Assembly (NCBI GenBank): GCA_024698715.1
Contig: JAILRA010000088.1
Location: forward strand, 1-64,000
Direction of reading: 5' to 3'
DNA: 64,000 nt
Source: Lachnospiraceae bacterium
GTDB lineage: Bacteria; Bacillota; Clostridia; Lachnospirales; Lachnospiraceae
Part shown: positions 55,388 through 64,000 of the stretch, piece by piece
Position numbering within the stretch: position 1 is the stretch's first letter
How the letters are laid out: the number at the start of each line of letters is the position of its first letter
Notes under the pieces: generated by a model
Seen by the model: the letters and a program-made list of their open reading frames with translations, nothing else
What the model was told of the DNA's origin: nothing
Databases searched by the model: none
Made by a program: the position numbers and the translations under genes

Positions 55388-56545
55388 TTATTCAACATAA
55401 TACATCACCAGAGCGTCGCCTTTTCTGATGACCGTATTTCCGCTCGGTATTATCGTTTTGCTTCCGCGCTTTATCATTACGATCTTTTCATCCAAAGGAA
55501 GATCCAGATCCTTTACTTCCAGTCCGAGCCATTTATCGCCTTCAGCCATGGGGATCTCATTAAGGTGAATGTCCTCGTCCCTGTAATTCTTCGCCGTCAG
55601 TACGACCGTGTCATTTGCCTTGAGGACCAGATTGCCGGAAGGTGACAGATTGTTTCCTTCCCGTAAGACCATGGCAATGAGCGACTGCGGAGGGACCACG
55701 ATATCCTTTATCGCCTTGCCGTTCCAGTCGTGATCCTCACCTATCACACCGGTCACGAATTCAAGTTCATGACCTTCGCCGTGACCTTTATACATGTTGA
55801 TCTTCTGGAATTCCTCAACGAATCCTGCGGAAATGATACCCGTGGGAATGGCTATGATCCCGACTCCCAGGAAGGATATTATCAGAGCTAGAAGTTTGCC
55901 GAGCAGCGTGACCGGATATATGTCGCCGTATCCTATCGTGAATACGGTCGCCATGGACCACCAGAAACCTGAAAGCGCATTTTCGAAAACCTCGGGCTGC
56001 GCGTCATGTTCAACCCCGTACATGAGCATCGATGCCGAAAGCATGAGCATCAGGATAAGAACAACCGATGACAAGAGCTGCATCTTCTTTTCGTTCAATA
56101 CTCTGACGATAACGTTAAAGGCATCGAACTGGGCATTGATCTTAAAAAGCCTGAATATTCTGAAAACCCTGAAAAGTCTGAATACCGCAACACCCGTAGG
56201 CGTAAAGAACGGCAGATAAAGCGGAAAGAAACTTAAGAAATCTATGATCCCGTAGAAAGAAAACAGAAAAGCAAGGACTGCCTTTGCCTTTTTCTTATCG
56301 GGATAAAGGAAATCCGCGGTAAAGATCCTGGCAATATATTCAGCGGTAAAAAATATGACCGTAGCGGTTTCTATCCAGTTCAATACTGACTTTATCGAGT
56401 TAAACTGATTAAATGTACTTAGGAACGTTACGATGATATTTACTATGATTATGACGGAAATGATCACATCAAAAGAACGGCTTATAAGATCTTTAGCCGC
56501 TCCTATCTGAACTATCTCAAATAATCTTTTCCTGAATTTAGTCAT
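55388..56545 (-). CDS. Voltage-sensor-type potassium channel with TrkA-C domains
   Basis: 385 residues. Spans S1-S4 occupy about 25-150. S4 carries a positive charge every third residue (RLFRVFRIFRLFKI), the voltage-sensor pattern. The pore has the K+ filter TIGYGD at about 203-208, and the S6 end reads GIIAIPTGII. The C-terminal 120 residues hold two TrkA-C-like ligand domains (GKAIKDIVVPPQ, GLEVKDLDLPLD), so gating may respond to voltage and a cytosolic ligand. It starts three bases after galK. Confidence 0.9.
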   Translation of the reverse strand: MTKFRKRLFEIVQIGAAKDLISRSFDVIISVIIIVNIIVTFLSTFNQFNSIKSVLNWIETATVIFFTAEYIARIFTADFLYPDKKKAKAVLAFLFSFYGIIDFLSFFPLYLPFFTPTGVAVFRLFRVFRIFRLFKINAQFDAFNVIVRVLNEKKMQLLSSVVLILMLMLSASMLMYGVEHDAQPEVFENALSGFWWSMATVFTIGYGDIYPVTLLGKLLALIISFLGVGIIAIPTGIISAGFVEEFQKINMYKGHGEGHELEFVTGVIGEDHDWNGKAIKDIVVPPQSLIAMVLREGNNLSPSGNLVLKANDTVVLTAKNYRDEDIHLNEIPMAEGDKWLGLEVKDLDLPLDEKIVMIKRGSKTIIPSGNTVIRKGDALVMYYVE

Positions 56546-56548
56546 ATA

Positions 56549-57820
56549 TCAGATTACCTGTATTCCGCCGTATTTTCTTATCTTCAAAACAGTGCATGCG
56601 CAGTTAGAGAATGTTTCTTCCATACGTTTTCTGTATGCTTCTACATTTTCGTTCTTCACAAAAGCTTCCATAACACCGCCGAAGCCCGAAGCATGGATTC
56701 TGGCTGCCTCATCTTCTTTAAGGATCTTATCGCTCATGGCCAGTGCGAGGGGAATATCCTGTTTCAGATACTCATCCGGCGAGCATGCATTCTGAAGATA
56801 CATATAGGACGATTTGCCGGATTCTTTTTCTTTTTTGATAAATTCAGCCGTATCGTTTTCGCGCAGAGCTTTCGCAACTTTGGCAACACGGTCGTTCTCT
56901 CCGTAAAAATGCATTGCACGAAGTATCGCCCTGTCGGAGCATTTTTCCCTTAAAGCGGGAATGTGCATTTCAAAATCGGTACGCCCGATCTCATTTAAGA
57001 ATTCCCTGCCGAGTTCAACGGCAACACTCTTCATCTCCGCAACGATAAGTGCATATTCCGCACTCTGATCGCCGCTTGTGCTCTTGGTGTCAACCATGCA
57101 CACCGAATAGTCCGAAAGATCCGCTTCGATCTTCTCCGTTTTCGGATTTGCCGGATTGGCAAAATCAATATATACGAAACCGCCTACCGAACAGGTCATC
57201 TGATCCATAAGACCTGAAGGTTTTCCGAAATAGATATTCTCGGAATACTGTCCGATCTGGGCTATTTCCTTAGGACTTATCTGCATGTTGTTAAACAGAC
57301 CCGAAATGATGATCCCGATCAGGGACTCAAATGCAGCGGACGATGCAAATGCCGAACCGACAAGAATGTCGGATGTTATGTACGCGCAAAATCCTCCGAG
57401 ATTACATTCCATGCCTTTGAATCCGAACAACATACCCTTTATGAGTGCGGAAGTACTCTTCGCTTCTTCCTCACTTATCTCCAGAGCATTGATATCGATC
57501 TTTATCTCCGGATTGTCTCCCGAAACCAGCCTGACATAATCGTCATCCGATTTTTTGACGACCGCTATGACATCTTCGTTGATCGCGGCACCGATCACCC
57601 TGCCGTGCTGATGATCGGTATGATTGCCGACTATCTCTATCCTTCCCGGTGCAGAATAAATGCTTATATCTCCGCCGCCGAAAAGCTGCTCGAATTTTTC
57701 GCTTGCCGCAATATATCTTGCTCTCTGATAATCAAGTTTACTCTCGTCACAGTAAATATCTGCAAGAACATTATCAAGCGATCCGTCTTTGAGTTTCTCA
57801 ACAAGTTCGCTTTTTTCCAT
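56549..57820 (-). CDS. galK: Galactokinase
   Basis: Phosphorylates galactose at C1. 423 residues of the GHMP kinase family with the N-terminal SAPGRIEIVGNHTDHQHG galactose signature, the ATP motif VGSAFASSAAFES and PSGLMDQMTCSVGG. The C-terminal HASGFGGVMEAF motif is present. The HTDHQ form (usual HTDYN) and Phe in the ATP loop make it a somewhat divergent member; a related sugar substrate is possible. galT and galE are not nearby; it is flanked by a symporter and a channel. Confidence 0.88.
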   Translation of the reverse strand: MEKSELVEKLKDGSLDNVLADIYCDESKLDYQRARYIAASEKFEQLFGGGDISIYSAPGRIEIVGNHTDHQHGRVIGAAINEDVIAVVKKSDDDYVRLVSGDNPEIKIDINALEISEEEAKSTSALIKGMLFGFKGMECNLGGFCAYITSDILVGSAFASSAAFESLIGIIISGLFNNMQISPKEIAQIGQYSENIYFGKPSGLMDQMTCSVGGFVYIDFANPANPKTEKIEADLSDYSVCMVDTKSTSGDQSAEYALIVAEMKSVAVELGREFLNEIGRTDFEMHIPALREKCSDRAILRAMHFYGENDRVAKVAKALRENDTAEFIKKEKESGKSSYMYLQNACSPDEYLKQDIPLALAMSDKILKEDEAARIHASGFGGVMEAFVKNENVEAYRKRMEETFSNCACTVLKIRKYGGIQVI

Positions 57821-57859
57821 ATAACCACCCCGATAATCTTATCTGAAACAGCTTAACTC

Positions 57860-59380
57860 TTACTCTGTTTTATTCTTCGCTTCATCAAACATATCCGTTA
57901 TTGCCTTTGAAGGTTTTTTGTCCAAAAGCGAGAATACTATCGCAACAATGAGACTGAAGATAAATCCGGGAATGATCTCATAGATTCCCGTATCAAAATA
58001 TGTCAAACCGCTTACATTTCCGGTAAAGAAGCAGTACCAGTAAGCATCCATCGCAAAACCGCTGACTATACCTGCGATCGCACCAATGTATGTTAATCTT
58101 CTCCAGTAAAGAGCAAGTATGATCGTAGGTCCGAATGCCGCACCGAAAGCAGCCCACGCACATTCAACAAGTGACATGATTCCCGCGCAGTTGGGATTAA
58201 CGGCGATAACGAGGGCGATAACGGAGATCATTGCAACGATCCCTCTGCCCACCCATAACATTTCAGTATCCTTTGCGTTCTTTCTGAGCAAAGGCTTGTA
58301 AAAGTCAGAAGCAAAAGCGGAAGAAGAAGCCAGAAGCTGTGAATCCGCAGTCGACATCGAAGCCGCAAGGATCGCCGACAAAAGAACACCCGATAAAAGT
58401 GCGGGGAACAGTGCACGGACCATTGTTATGAACACGAAACTTCTGTCATCGGGACCGAGGCTTGAACCGAGGAACTGATGTGCAACAAGTGCAACAACGG
58501 ATGCCATTGCGAGAATGATCGCCGTCCATGCACTGCCGATCACCTGTGATCTCTTCATGTCCTTTTCAGACTTGATCGACATGAATCTGATAAGGATATG
58601 AGGCATACCCATATATCCGAGGCCCCATCCGAGACCGCTCAATATATCTTTTATACTGTCATAATCAAATTTGCCGCTCGACAACGGATTATAGTAATTC
58701 TCCGAGGTAATGACTTCGGCAACCGGAGCGAACGAAGGTCTGTTCATTACAAACAGAGCCACGATCGGTGCAGTCATCAGTGCGAGTAGCATGAGCATTC
58801 CCTGGAAAAAGTCCGTCCAGCATACCGCATTGAATCCGCCGAGGAATGTATACAAAAGAATGATAACGGTAGCACCTATCATCGCATAGAGCGGATTCCA
58901 TCCGAACATCTTGTTGAAAAGCGAACCGCATGCATATATGCTCGATGCCGAATAAATACAGTACGCAACCATGAAGATCACGGCACATACAGCCTGAAGA
59001 ACAGGACTCTTTGACTTGAATCTGTTCGTCAGAAACTGAGGGATCGTGATCGCGTCATCCGCCTTGATGGAATATCTTCTGAGCTTGGGAGCAATGAATA
59101 TCCATGCACAAAGCGTACCGATAAGAAGTCCGACGGAGATCCAGACCTGACCCATACCCCAGAGGTAAATGGAACCGGGAAGTCCCATCAAAACCCACGC
59201 ACTCATATCCGACGCACCGGCCGAAAGTGCGGCTACGAATCCGTTCATCTGTCTTCCGCCGAGAAAATAGGCTTTATCGCCTTTCTGATTCTTCCCTTTG
59301 ATAAAGAAGAACACACCTATTGAGAGCACCAGTAAAAGGTACACGCAAAAGGCCGCCATTTCCAAATAGTTTTTTTCCAT
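57860..59380 (-). CDS. putP: Sodium/solute symporter, PutP type
   Basis: 506 residues with thirteen spans, of the SSS family. GASDMSAWVLMGLPGS in the second span and MSTADSQLLASSSAFASD later are the Na+/proline signatures of PutP. Imports proline with sodium by family knowledge. The start is ATG 59380 (MEKNYLEMA), with GGTGA upstream. It is followed by galK after 39 bp and the K+ channel, so it opens this set. Confidence 0.9.
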   Translation of the reverse strand: MEKNYLEMAAFCVYLLLVLSIGVFFFIKGKNQKGDKAYFLGGRQMNGFVAALSAGASDMSAWVLMGLPGSIYLWGMGQVWISVGLLIGTLCAWIFIAPKLRRYSIKADDAITIPQFLTNRFKSKSPVLQAVCAVIFMVAYCIYSASSIYACGSLFNKMFGWNPLYAMIGATVIILLYTFLGGFNAVCWTDFFQGMLMLLALMTAPIVALFVMNRPSFAPVAEVITSENYYNPLSSGKFDYDSIKDILSGLGWGLGYMGMPHILIRFMSIKSEKDMKRSQVIGSAWTAIILAMASVVALVAHQFLGSSLGPDDRSFVFITMVRALFPALLSGVLLSAILAASMSTADSQLLASSSAFASDFYKPLLRKNAKDTEMLWVGRGIVAMISVIALVIAVNPNCAGIMSLVECAWAAFGAAFGPTIILALYWRRLTYIGAIAGIVSGFAMDAYWYCFFTGNVSGLTYFDTGIYEIIPGFIFSLIVAIVFSLLDKKPSKAITDMFDEAKNKTE

Positions 59381-59606
59381 ATCATTCACCGTTTTTCTTT
59401 TATTAGTCCGTTCCTTATCCTTTAGAAACAAACCACTTTAAGAATACAATTTACAGGCGATATTTGCAAGTATTATTGATTTCTGACGGAAGTTGCGATA
59501 AGTATTTTTCTCCTAAAAAAAATAAATGTGAATTTTCGGTTAAAATGCTTTTTTTATCTCAAAACAATGTATAATGTTATTACATTTAAAAAAGGGGGTA
59601 AACAAA

Positions 59607-59987
59607 ATGAGTGAGAGCAAGTTTTACATTTGTGAGAAATGCGGTAACCTTATCGGAATGATCAATGAATCCGGAGTGCCCGTTATGTGCTGCGGTCAGA
59701 AGATGACAAAACTGGAGCCCGGCACAACGGATGCAAGTCTCGAAAAACATGTTCCGGTTGTAAATGTTGAAGGAAATATCGTGAAAGTCAATGTAGGATC
59801 CGCAGATCATCCGATGGTTGAAGAGCACAGTATCCTCTGGGTATATCTTCAGACAGACAAGGGAGGTCAGAGAAAAAATCTCGAAGTCGGAAAAGCACCG
59901 TGCGTTGAATTCACACTCGGTGACGAGAAACCGATCGCGGTATTTGCATACTGCAATCTTCACGGTTTGTGGAAGACCGAAATATAA
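59607..59987 (+). CDS. Desulfoferrodoxin (superoxide reductase)
   Basis: 126 residues. The N-terminal desulforedoxin-type site has CEKCGN and CC (Cys pairs at about 9/12 and 29/30), and the catalytic centre II has EKHVPVV, DHPMVEEHSILW and CNLHGLW, giving the His4-Cys iron site. It reduces superoxide without making oxygen, as is usual in anaerobes. The start is ATG 59607, with GGGGGT seven to eight bases upstream. TATAAT at 59570-59575 may be its -10 box. A terminator follows. Confidence 0.93.
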   Translation: MSESKFYICEKCGNLIGMINESGVPVMCCGQKMTKLEPGTTDASLEKHVPVVNVEGNIVKVNVGSADHPMVEEHSILWVYLQTDKGGQRKNLEVGKAPCVEFTLGDEKPIAVFAYCNLHGLWKTEI

Positions 59988-60024
59988 TTACCGAAGATCA
60001 TAACTATTTCAGCATTAAAAGAAA

Positions 60025-60054
60025 AGAAGTCCGGCAGATGTCGGGCTTCTTTTT
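60025..60054. terminator. Terminator between desulfoferrodoxin and HD-GYP genes
   Basis: AGAAGTCCG and CGGGCTTCT form a 9-bp stem with one G-T pair, flanked by A-rich sequence on the left and TTTT on the right; it can serve both convergent genes. Confidence 0.8.
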
Positions 60055-60064
60055 GATATACGAT

Positions 60065-61759
60065 TTATTGCTGTGTTGAATAAAATTCCTCAAGTTCGCT
60101 CCTGCATGCCATGAATGCATCGGCGAGTTTCGGATCGAAATGGGTTCCTATCGAATCACTGATTATACCGAACGCTTTCTCGTAATCAAATGCTTCCTTA
60201 TAGCATCTCTTGGATACAAGGGCATCAAAAACATCGGCATAAGCCATGATCCTTGCTTCAATGGGAATGTCTTCACCCGAAAGTTTGTCGGGATATCCGT
60301 TCCCGTCATATTTTTCATGATGGTAATGTGCCACATTGACGGCAATTTTGACAAATTCGGGATCCTCTATATCCGTAAGGATCTTGCTTACTATCTCCGC
60401 ACCTGCTGCCGCATGTTCCTTCATCTTCGTATATTCTTCGTCGGTGAATTTGCCCTGTTTTCTGAGCACGGCATCGTCGACCGCTATTTTGCCGAGATCG
60501 TGCATCGGTGCGCTTCTTTCGACATCCTTAAGGAACTCTTCGGTCAGACCGAGATCCGTTTTCAAAATTTCCTTGGCAAAAATACTTACAACAACACTCG
60601 TTCTTCTGATATGGCCGCCGGTACTTAAGTCTCTCGATTCAACCATCTGCGCCATACCCAGCATGGTCTTGTCCCGGATCTCCCTGATCTTCTTTGTCTG
60701 GCTTTCGACTTCGGCCTGAAGGTTCTTGTTGTAATTTTCTATAAGTTCGATACTTTTCTGTCTTAACGTGACATCGGTGATCTCGAGTACGATCCCGGCT
60801 TTTCTTCTGCCCTTTACTATGGTCGCGATCCGGTATTCGTAAAATTTGTCATTTAAAGGGAAGATATCGGTCTTTAAGATACCTTTTTCATTCATACGGG
60901 ACGCTTCGCGAAGGGGCGAAAGAAGCAGATGCGTGAATGTGGTCTTTTTGTCTTTTAAAACATATTCAAGACGATACTTAAGCAGTTCCGGAAAAACCGA
61001 AAGTGCTCTGTCATTGCATCCCATGTACCGCATCTTTTTGTCGAAGACAACATAACCTACATTCGAATATTCACCGAACACATCTATTGCATTCGCATTG
61101 ATCGAAAATGTATTGTTTCTGATCATGGGTGTGACGACCAGAACCATCTGTATCGAATAGACCAGCGGAAGTATCTCCACCTTGATCCCCATTATCCTCT
61201 CGCCGAGATATACGAAAACGCCGATGATAAGTGCGAATAAAAGTTTAAGTACATTTCTGTAGCTGACTACCGTTTTTCTTCCCAGGGAAACGATACATAT
61301 TACGGATCCCGCGATCACATACAGATACAGAGAGATCGGGTGCAGTATATGAAGCATGGCATAATCTTTTTCGATGATGGACAGTCCGTCCACGGTAATG
61401 AGTTCGGCACTTTTATAATAGATCGGCAGATATCCGATCGTACAGACCAGTCCGAAGATCAGTATCTGAACCGAAGCCATAAGCCCGACTAAAAACTTTG
61501 GTATCTTCAGATGACATGTTTTGGCGATTATCAGAAACATGATAAGCGGAAGAAAGCATCCGCCCACATATGTGAGTTTCAGTCCAAAAAGAGCATGACC
61601 TAAATCCTTGGAGATCGCTATCGAAAGATGACCGAAATTCGAAATAACAGCAGTCACCAGCAATAAAGTCTGAAGCGTACTGTGCTGTTCGCCCAGACTT
61701 AAGAACCATAAAAGAAACAGGATTGAAATAATAACACAAATAATATAAAAAGAAGTCAT
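60065..61759 (-). CDS. 7TM-PAS-HD-GYP c-di-GMP phosphodiesterase
   Basis: About 564 residues. Seven N-terminal spans (about 1-220) match the layout of 7TM sensor regions of histidine kinases and HD-GYP proteins. A PAS-like unit (about 230-340), a coiled-coil linker (NYNKNLQAEVESQTKKIREI) and a complete HD-GYP domain follow (MHDLGKIAVDD, HYHHEKYDGNGYP). It probably senses an external signal and degrades c-di-GMP. The ATG at 61759 has GAGG upstream; another ATG four codons earlier overlaps it. The tRNA-Ala gene lies just upstream in the same direction. Confidence 0.9.
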   Translation of the reverse strand: MTSFYIICVIISILFLLWFLSLGEQHSTLQTLLLVTAVISNFGHLSIAISKDLGHALFGLKLTYVGGCFLPLIMFLIIAKTCHLKIPKFLVGLMASVQILIFGLVCTIGYLPIYYKSAELITVDGLSIIEKDYAMLHILHPISLYLYVIAGSVICIVSLGRKTVVSYRNVLKLLFALIIGVFVYLGERIMGIKVEILPLVYSIQMVLVVTPMIRNNTFSINANAIDVFGEYSNVGYVVFDKKMRYMGCNDRALSVFPELLKYRLEYVLKDKKTTFTHLLLSPLREASRMNEKGILKTDIFPLNDKFYEYRIATIVKGRRKAGIVLEITDVTLRQKSIELIENYNKNLQAEVESQTKKIREIRDKTMLGMAQMVESRDLSTGGHIRRTSVVVSIFAKEILKTDLGLTEEFLKDVERSAPMHDLGKIAVDDAVLRKQGKFTDEEYTKMKEHAAAGAEIVSKILTDIEDPEFVKIAVNVAHYHHEKYDGNGYPDKLSGEDIPIEARIMAYADVFDALVSKRCYKEAFDYEKAFGIISDSIGTHFDPKLADAFMACRSELEEFYSTQQ

Positions 61760-61778
61760 TGCAAACCTCATTTTCGAT

Positions 61779-61794
61779 CATACTTATAAGTATG
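61779..61794. repeat. 16-bp perfect palindrome between tRNA-Ala and HD-GYP
   Basis: CATACTTATAAGTATG is fully self-complementary and lies 20 bases before the HD-GYP start and 5 bases after the tRNA 3' end. It could be an operator or a processing hairpin. Confidence 0.45.
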
Positions 61795-61798
61795 CCTA

Positions 61799-61871
61799 TG
61801 GAACCGAAGGGATTCGAACCCTCGACCTTCGCGTTGCGAACGCGACGCTCTCCCAACTGAGCCACGATCCC
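61799..61871 (-). tRNA. tRNA-Ala(CGC)
   Basis: 73 nt folding into a full cloverleaf: acceptor GGGATCG/CGGTTCC (two G-T pairs), D arm GCTC...GAGC, anticodon arm TCGCG-TTCGCAA-CGCGA with anticodon CGC, T loop TTCGAAT and discriminator A; CCA is not encoded. Confidence 0.92.
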
Positions 61872-61967
61872 GAAATATCAAGCAAATCAAAGGTTTTGCT
61901 TGCTAATATCCTAATACTTTTTATCGGCAAGTGCAACCCTGCTTTCTTTAATTGTGGATCGGTTTGA

Positions 61968-62427
61968 TCAGCCTTCTTCGCCTGAATAGACATACATGAG
62001 TCCGTTGCTTACGGGAAGTTCAAGTTTTACCGTAAGCTTAATGTCTTCTTTTTCCGCTTTTACACTTCCTCCGAGTTTTTCCGTCAGTTCTTTTACAACC
62101 GCGAGACCCAGTCCGGTTCCGCCGCTGTTTCTGGAACTGTCGCCGGTATAAAACCTGTCAAACATTCTGTCGGGGTCAAGTTCGCTGTCTTCGGGGACAG
62201 GATTTGATACAGACAGAACGGCGCTCCTGTCATCAGACACGAGCGACATTGAGATATCCCCTGAGGAATATTTTATTGAGTTTGATATAAGATTCTGGAA
62301 GATCCTGTCCACAGCATTCCTGTCCGAATAGATGTATACGGAATGCTCCGGAAAATCTATCTTTGGCGTGATGCCTTTTTTATCCATTAAAGGCGCACAG
62401 TCCGAGATAATTTGTTTTTCAGTTTTT
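61968..62427 (-). pseudogene. Histidine-kinase remnant (ATPase domain only)
   Basis: About 150 residues of the C-terminal part of a sensor kinase: N box FQNLISNSIKY, a degenerate DRMFDRFYTGD, and G2 GGTGLGLAVV. The sensor region, membrane spans and the phospho-accepting His domain are all missing. Upstream the frame runs directly into a pair of REP-like repeats (62423-62507), where translation would give only repeat-encoded peptide. No response regulator is nearby. The part that remains is well preserved, so loss seems recent. Confidence 0.75.
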
Positions 62428-62507
62428 GGACCTAGGGGACGGAGTTCCTGGTCCATTTTCGCTATCCCCAAAAGTGGACCTGGGGGACGGAGTTCCTGGT
62501 CCAAAAA
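62423..62507. repeat. Pair of REP-like 27-bp repeats
   Basis: Copies at 62428-62454 and 62476-62502 differ at one base and contain GGGGACGGAGTTCCTGGTCC. Each has GGACC/GGTCC ends that can pair. The whole block is framed by TTTTTGGACC (62423-62432) and GGTCCAAAAA (62498-62507). It fills the joint between the kinase remnant and the ANT(6)-like gene, beginning right at that gene's stop codon. Confidence 0.8.
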
Positions 62508-63371
62508 TCATTTTGAATTTCTTCTCATATCCGATATGAGGGCCGTCATTTGTCTTTCCGTCTCCTTAGGATAATCATAACCGCAATGCTTTGCAACATC
62601 ATTTCCAAGCAGGCCCCACAGTTTCACGACCGAATCAAAAGCTTCCCAGATGCTCTCATAATCCGCCGTCGGATATGTTTTAGCGTACAGCGAAAACAGT
62701 TCTTCATCAAGAAGTTTTTCCATATTGCAGTCAAGGATTCCCATGTTGACCGGCTGTCCCGCACGAAGATAAAGATACCATCTTATCATCTGATTCAACA
62801 GATCGCGAACGGCCACATTCAGATAAAACATGGCGGAGGGAATTTCTTTTCTTAACGTGTACTCAGCAAATGTTTTCAGAACCCACCAGAATTCATCGCA
62901 CATTCCGTAAAACTTCTCTTCGGAAGGTGTATCTGCAAACCATGTCTGCCTCTCGTCAAGCCTTTCTATCTCGGGAAGTATTCCGTCTTTGTCCAGGAGT
63001 TTAAGATACGTATCGCCGATCCAGACATTTTCCCTGTTTGGTTCACCGTTATATCTGGCCATAAAAGTATCTTTATCCATAATGTTTACGGCTATCGTCG
63101 TACCGTCGCCGAAAACCATCAGATGTGCTTTGGTATTGTTTGGGAAAAGATCAGGATAATTCTTATCCCCTCTGTACAAAAGTATCCTTTCTCCGAAACA
63201 GTTTTCAAATATATCTTTTTCAAATTTTTCCGTATCATTTACCAGAAAAATGAAATTATAATAATCGTATTCTCTTTTCGGAAGCAGATTGGTCCGAATG
63301 ACGGCTCTGACAGACTCATCGGCGCCGGCCACGTCCAATACATTTTCAATTACTTCTTTTTCAGTTCTCAT
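62508..63371 (-). CDS. ANT(6)-like nucleotidyltransferase without its catalytic Asp residues
   Basis: 287 residues homologous over the full length to aminoglycoside 6-adenylyltransferases (MRTEKEVIENVL, FGERILLYRG, LLDKDGILP, DEFWWV, RDLLNQMIRWYL, GNDVAKHCGYDYP). The nucleotidyltransferase centre normally reads NGSR followed by DYDIVYVV; here it is RTNLL and YYNFIFLV, so Ser and both metal-binding Asp are gone. Streptomycin resistance is therefore not expected. It could be a decaying gene or a repurposed binding protein; the open frame of full length argues against simple decay. Confidence 0.8.
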   Translation of the reverse strand: MRTEKEVIENVLDVAGADESVRAVIRTNLLPKREYDYYNFIFLVNDTEKFEKDIFENCFGERILLYRGDKNYPDLFPNNTKAHLMVFGDGTTIAVNIMDKDTFMARYNGEPNRENVWIGDTYLKLLDKDGILPEIERLDERQTWFADTPSEEKFYGMCDEFWWVLKTFAEYTLRKEIPSAMFYLNVAVRDLLNQMIRWYLYLRAGQPVNMGILDCNMEKLLDEELFSLYAKTYPTADYESIWEAFDSVVKLWGLLGNDVAKHCGYDYPKETERQMTALISDMRRNSK

Positions 63372-63403
63372 TTGCTGATCCCCTCGATCAAAAATATAAC
63401 ACT

Positions 63404-64000
63404 TTATTTTCTGTATTCGGCGAAAAAGAACAATGGCAGATCGTCATTTTTGTTTATTCCGTCGTAGACTCCGGGTTCGTCCGTATGAACAAGTACGAAT
63501 CCCGAATCCGATGCAGTATTAAGATAATACGATAACGGACGATGAAAATGCCCTGTTTCTCCCCAGAATCGATTGACCGATGCTTTGGGATTTATATATG
63601 AAGTAACGAGTTTTCCGACCTTTTGATCACCTTCGCCTGTTTTCCATTCACCGTTAAAGAAAGCAGGATGTGTGATCGAATAATACAAAATTCCGCCATG
63701 CTTCAGTATCCTGTAGCATTCCGAAAAAACGTTTTCGATATTTTCAATATCCATCAAAACCTGATTGCAGAAAACAATATCAAAAGTTTCTTTTTCAAAG
63801 GGGAATCTGCCTGTAATATCGGCGACCAGAAAATCGCATTCCGAATATTTATCTTTGGCGATATCGATCATCTTTTGCGAGCCGTCAACTCCGGTCGCGC
63901 ACCCGCCGATACTTCTGAAATAATCCGTATAATACCCGTATCCGCATCCGAGATCAAGGATCTTTTCTCCGTTAAAATTCGTAAATCTTTCTTTTATTAT
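63404..64000 (-). CDS. Class I SAM-dependent methyltransferase, 5' end outside the window
   Basis: At least 198 residues, open to the window edge. Motif I is ILDLGCGYGYYT (about 43 codons before the first internal Met), then GVDGSQKMI, CDFLVADI, FDIVFCNQVLMDI and a C-terminal substrate region (THPAFFNGEW, FHRPLSYYLN). It is a small-molecule or lipid-type Rossmann methyltransferase; the substrate is unknown. The true start lies beyond 64000, so the internal ATG at 63871 is not the start. Confidence 0.88.
   Translation of the reverse strand: MIKERFTNFNGEKILDLGCGYGYYTDYFRSIGGCATGVDGSQKMIDIAKDKYSECDFLVADITGRFPFEKETFDIVFCNQVLMDIENIENVFSECYRILKHGGILYYSITHPAFFNGEWKTGEGDQKVGKLVTSYINPKASVNRFWGETGHFHRPLSYYLNTASDSGFVLVHTDEPGVYDGINKNDDLPLFFFAEYRK

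Noticed and set aside
62508..63371. Aminoglycoside resistance gene aadE/ant(6)
   Set aside because: The catalytic Ser and both Asp are absent, so a resistance call is not justified despite full-length homology.

Overview
The window looks like a chromosome segment of an anaerobic, low-to-mid GC, Gram-positive Clostridia, most likely a Lachnospiraceae/Butyrivibrio-like bacterium. The evidence is a reverse-type rubrerythrin and a desulfoferrodoxin (oxygen defence of anaerobes), a SAM-I riboswitch on metK, strong AGGAGG-type ribosome sites, a meso-DAP-type murE next to dapF, GH25/Big2 surface proteins and YtrA-type GntR control. The taxon is inferred from gene content, not from a marker gene.

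Region 1 (1-10222) is an acquired island. It opens with the end of an IS21-like element (three 18-bp repeats at exactly 24-bp spacing) that has cut off the 3' end of a GmrSD-like DUF262/HNH gene. Upstream of that gene, on the minus strand, lie a 1581-residue protein (GIY-YIG-like domain, SF2 helicase, N6-adenine methylase, HNH-like end), a methylase-like partner without a catalytic NPPY motif, and an XRE regulator. Divergent from these are an excisionase and a tyrosine integrase, abutting a tRNA-Pro(CGG) gene with a truncated tRNA-Pro copy beside it. This is a tRNA-integrated restriction/defence island and the strongest candidate here for an undescribed system.

Region 2 (10341-25409) is core-like: two PlsY-type acyltransferase paralogues, a HAD phosphatase, an MFS transporter, rubrerythrin, a large membrane protein, a PflA-like radical SAM enzyme, dut, metK with its riboswitch, a patatin, an HD-GYP protein, cysE, nadE and azlCD.

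Region 3 (25511-32678) reads as one seven-gene export operon: a GntR repressor and an ABC-2 transporter followed by a separate-subunit MacAB-like efflux system (ATPase, HlyD-type adaptor, two permeases). It sits behind a promoter packed with operator-like repeats and ends at a terminator.

Region 4 (32726-51664) concerns the cell surface: a zinc-ribbon membrane protein with a small membrane partner (both starting at TTG), two large GT2 glycosyltransferases, rfbC, a GH25 surface lysozyme, rfbA, a GGDEF protein, a PseC-like aminotransferase, a 1105-residue Big2/GH25 surface protein, two SGNH-type proteins and a multi-span membrane protein. Together they suggest synthesis, export and decoration of a rhamnose- or amino-sugar-containing surface polysaccharide.

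Region 5 (51698-64000) holds murE-dapF-transsulfuration PLP enzyme, a voltage-sensor K+ channel with galK and a PutP-type symporter, desulfoferrodoxin, a 7TM-PAS-HD-GYP protein and tRNA-Ala(CGC). It ends with a decayed stretch: a histidine-kinase remnant joined to a pair of REP-like repeats, an ANT(6)-like protein without its catalytic residues, and a methyltransferase running off the window. No rRNA, CRISPR array or prophage structural gene was seen.
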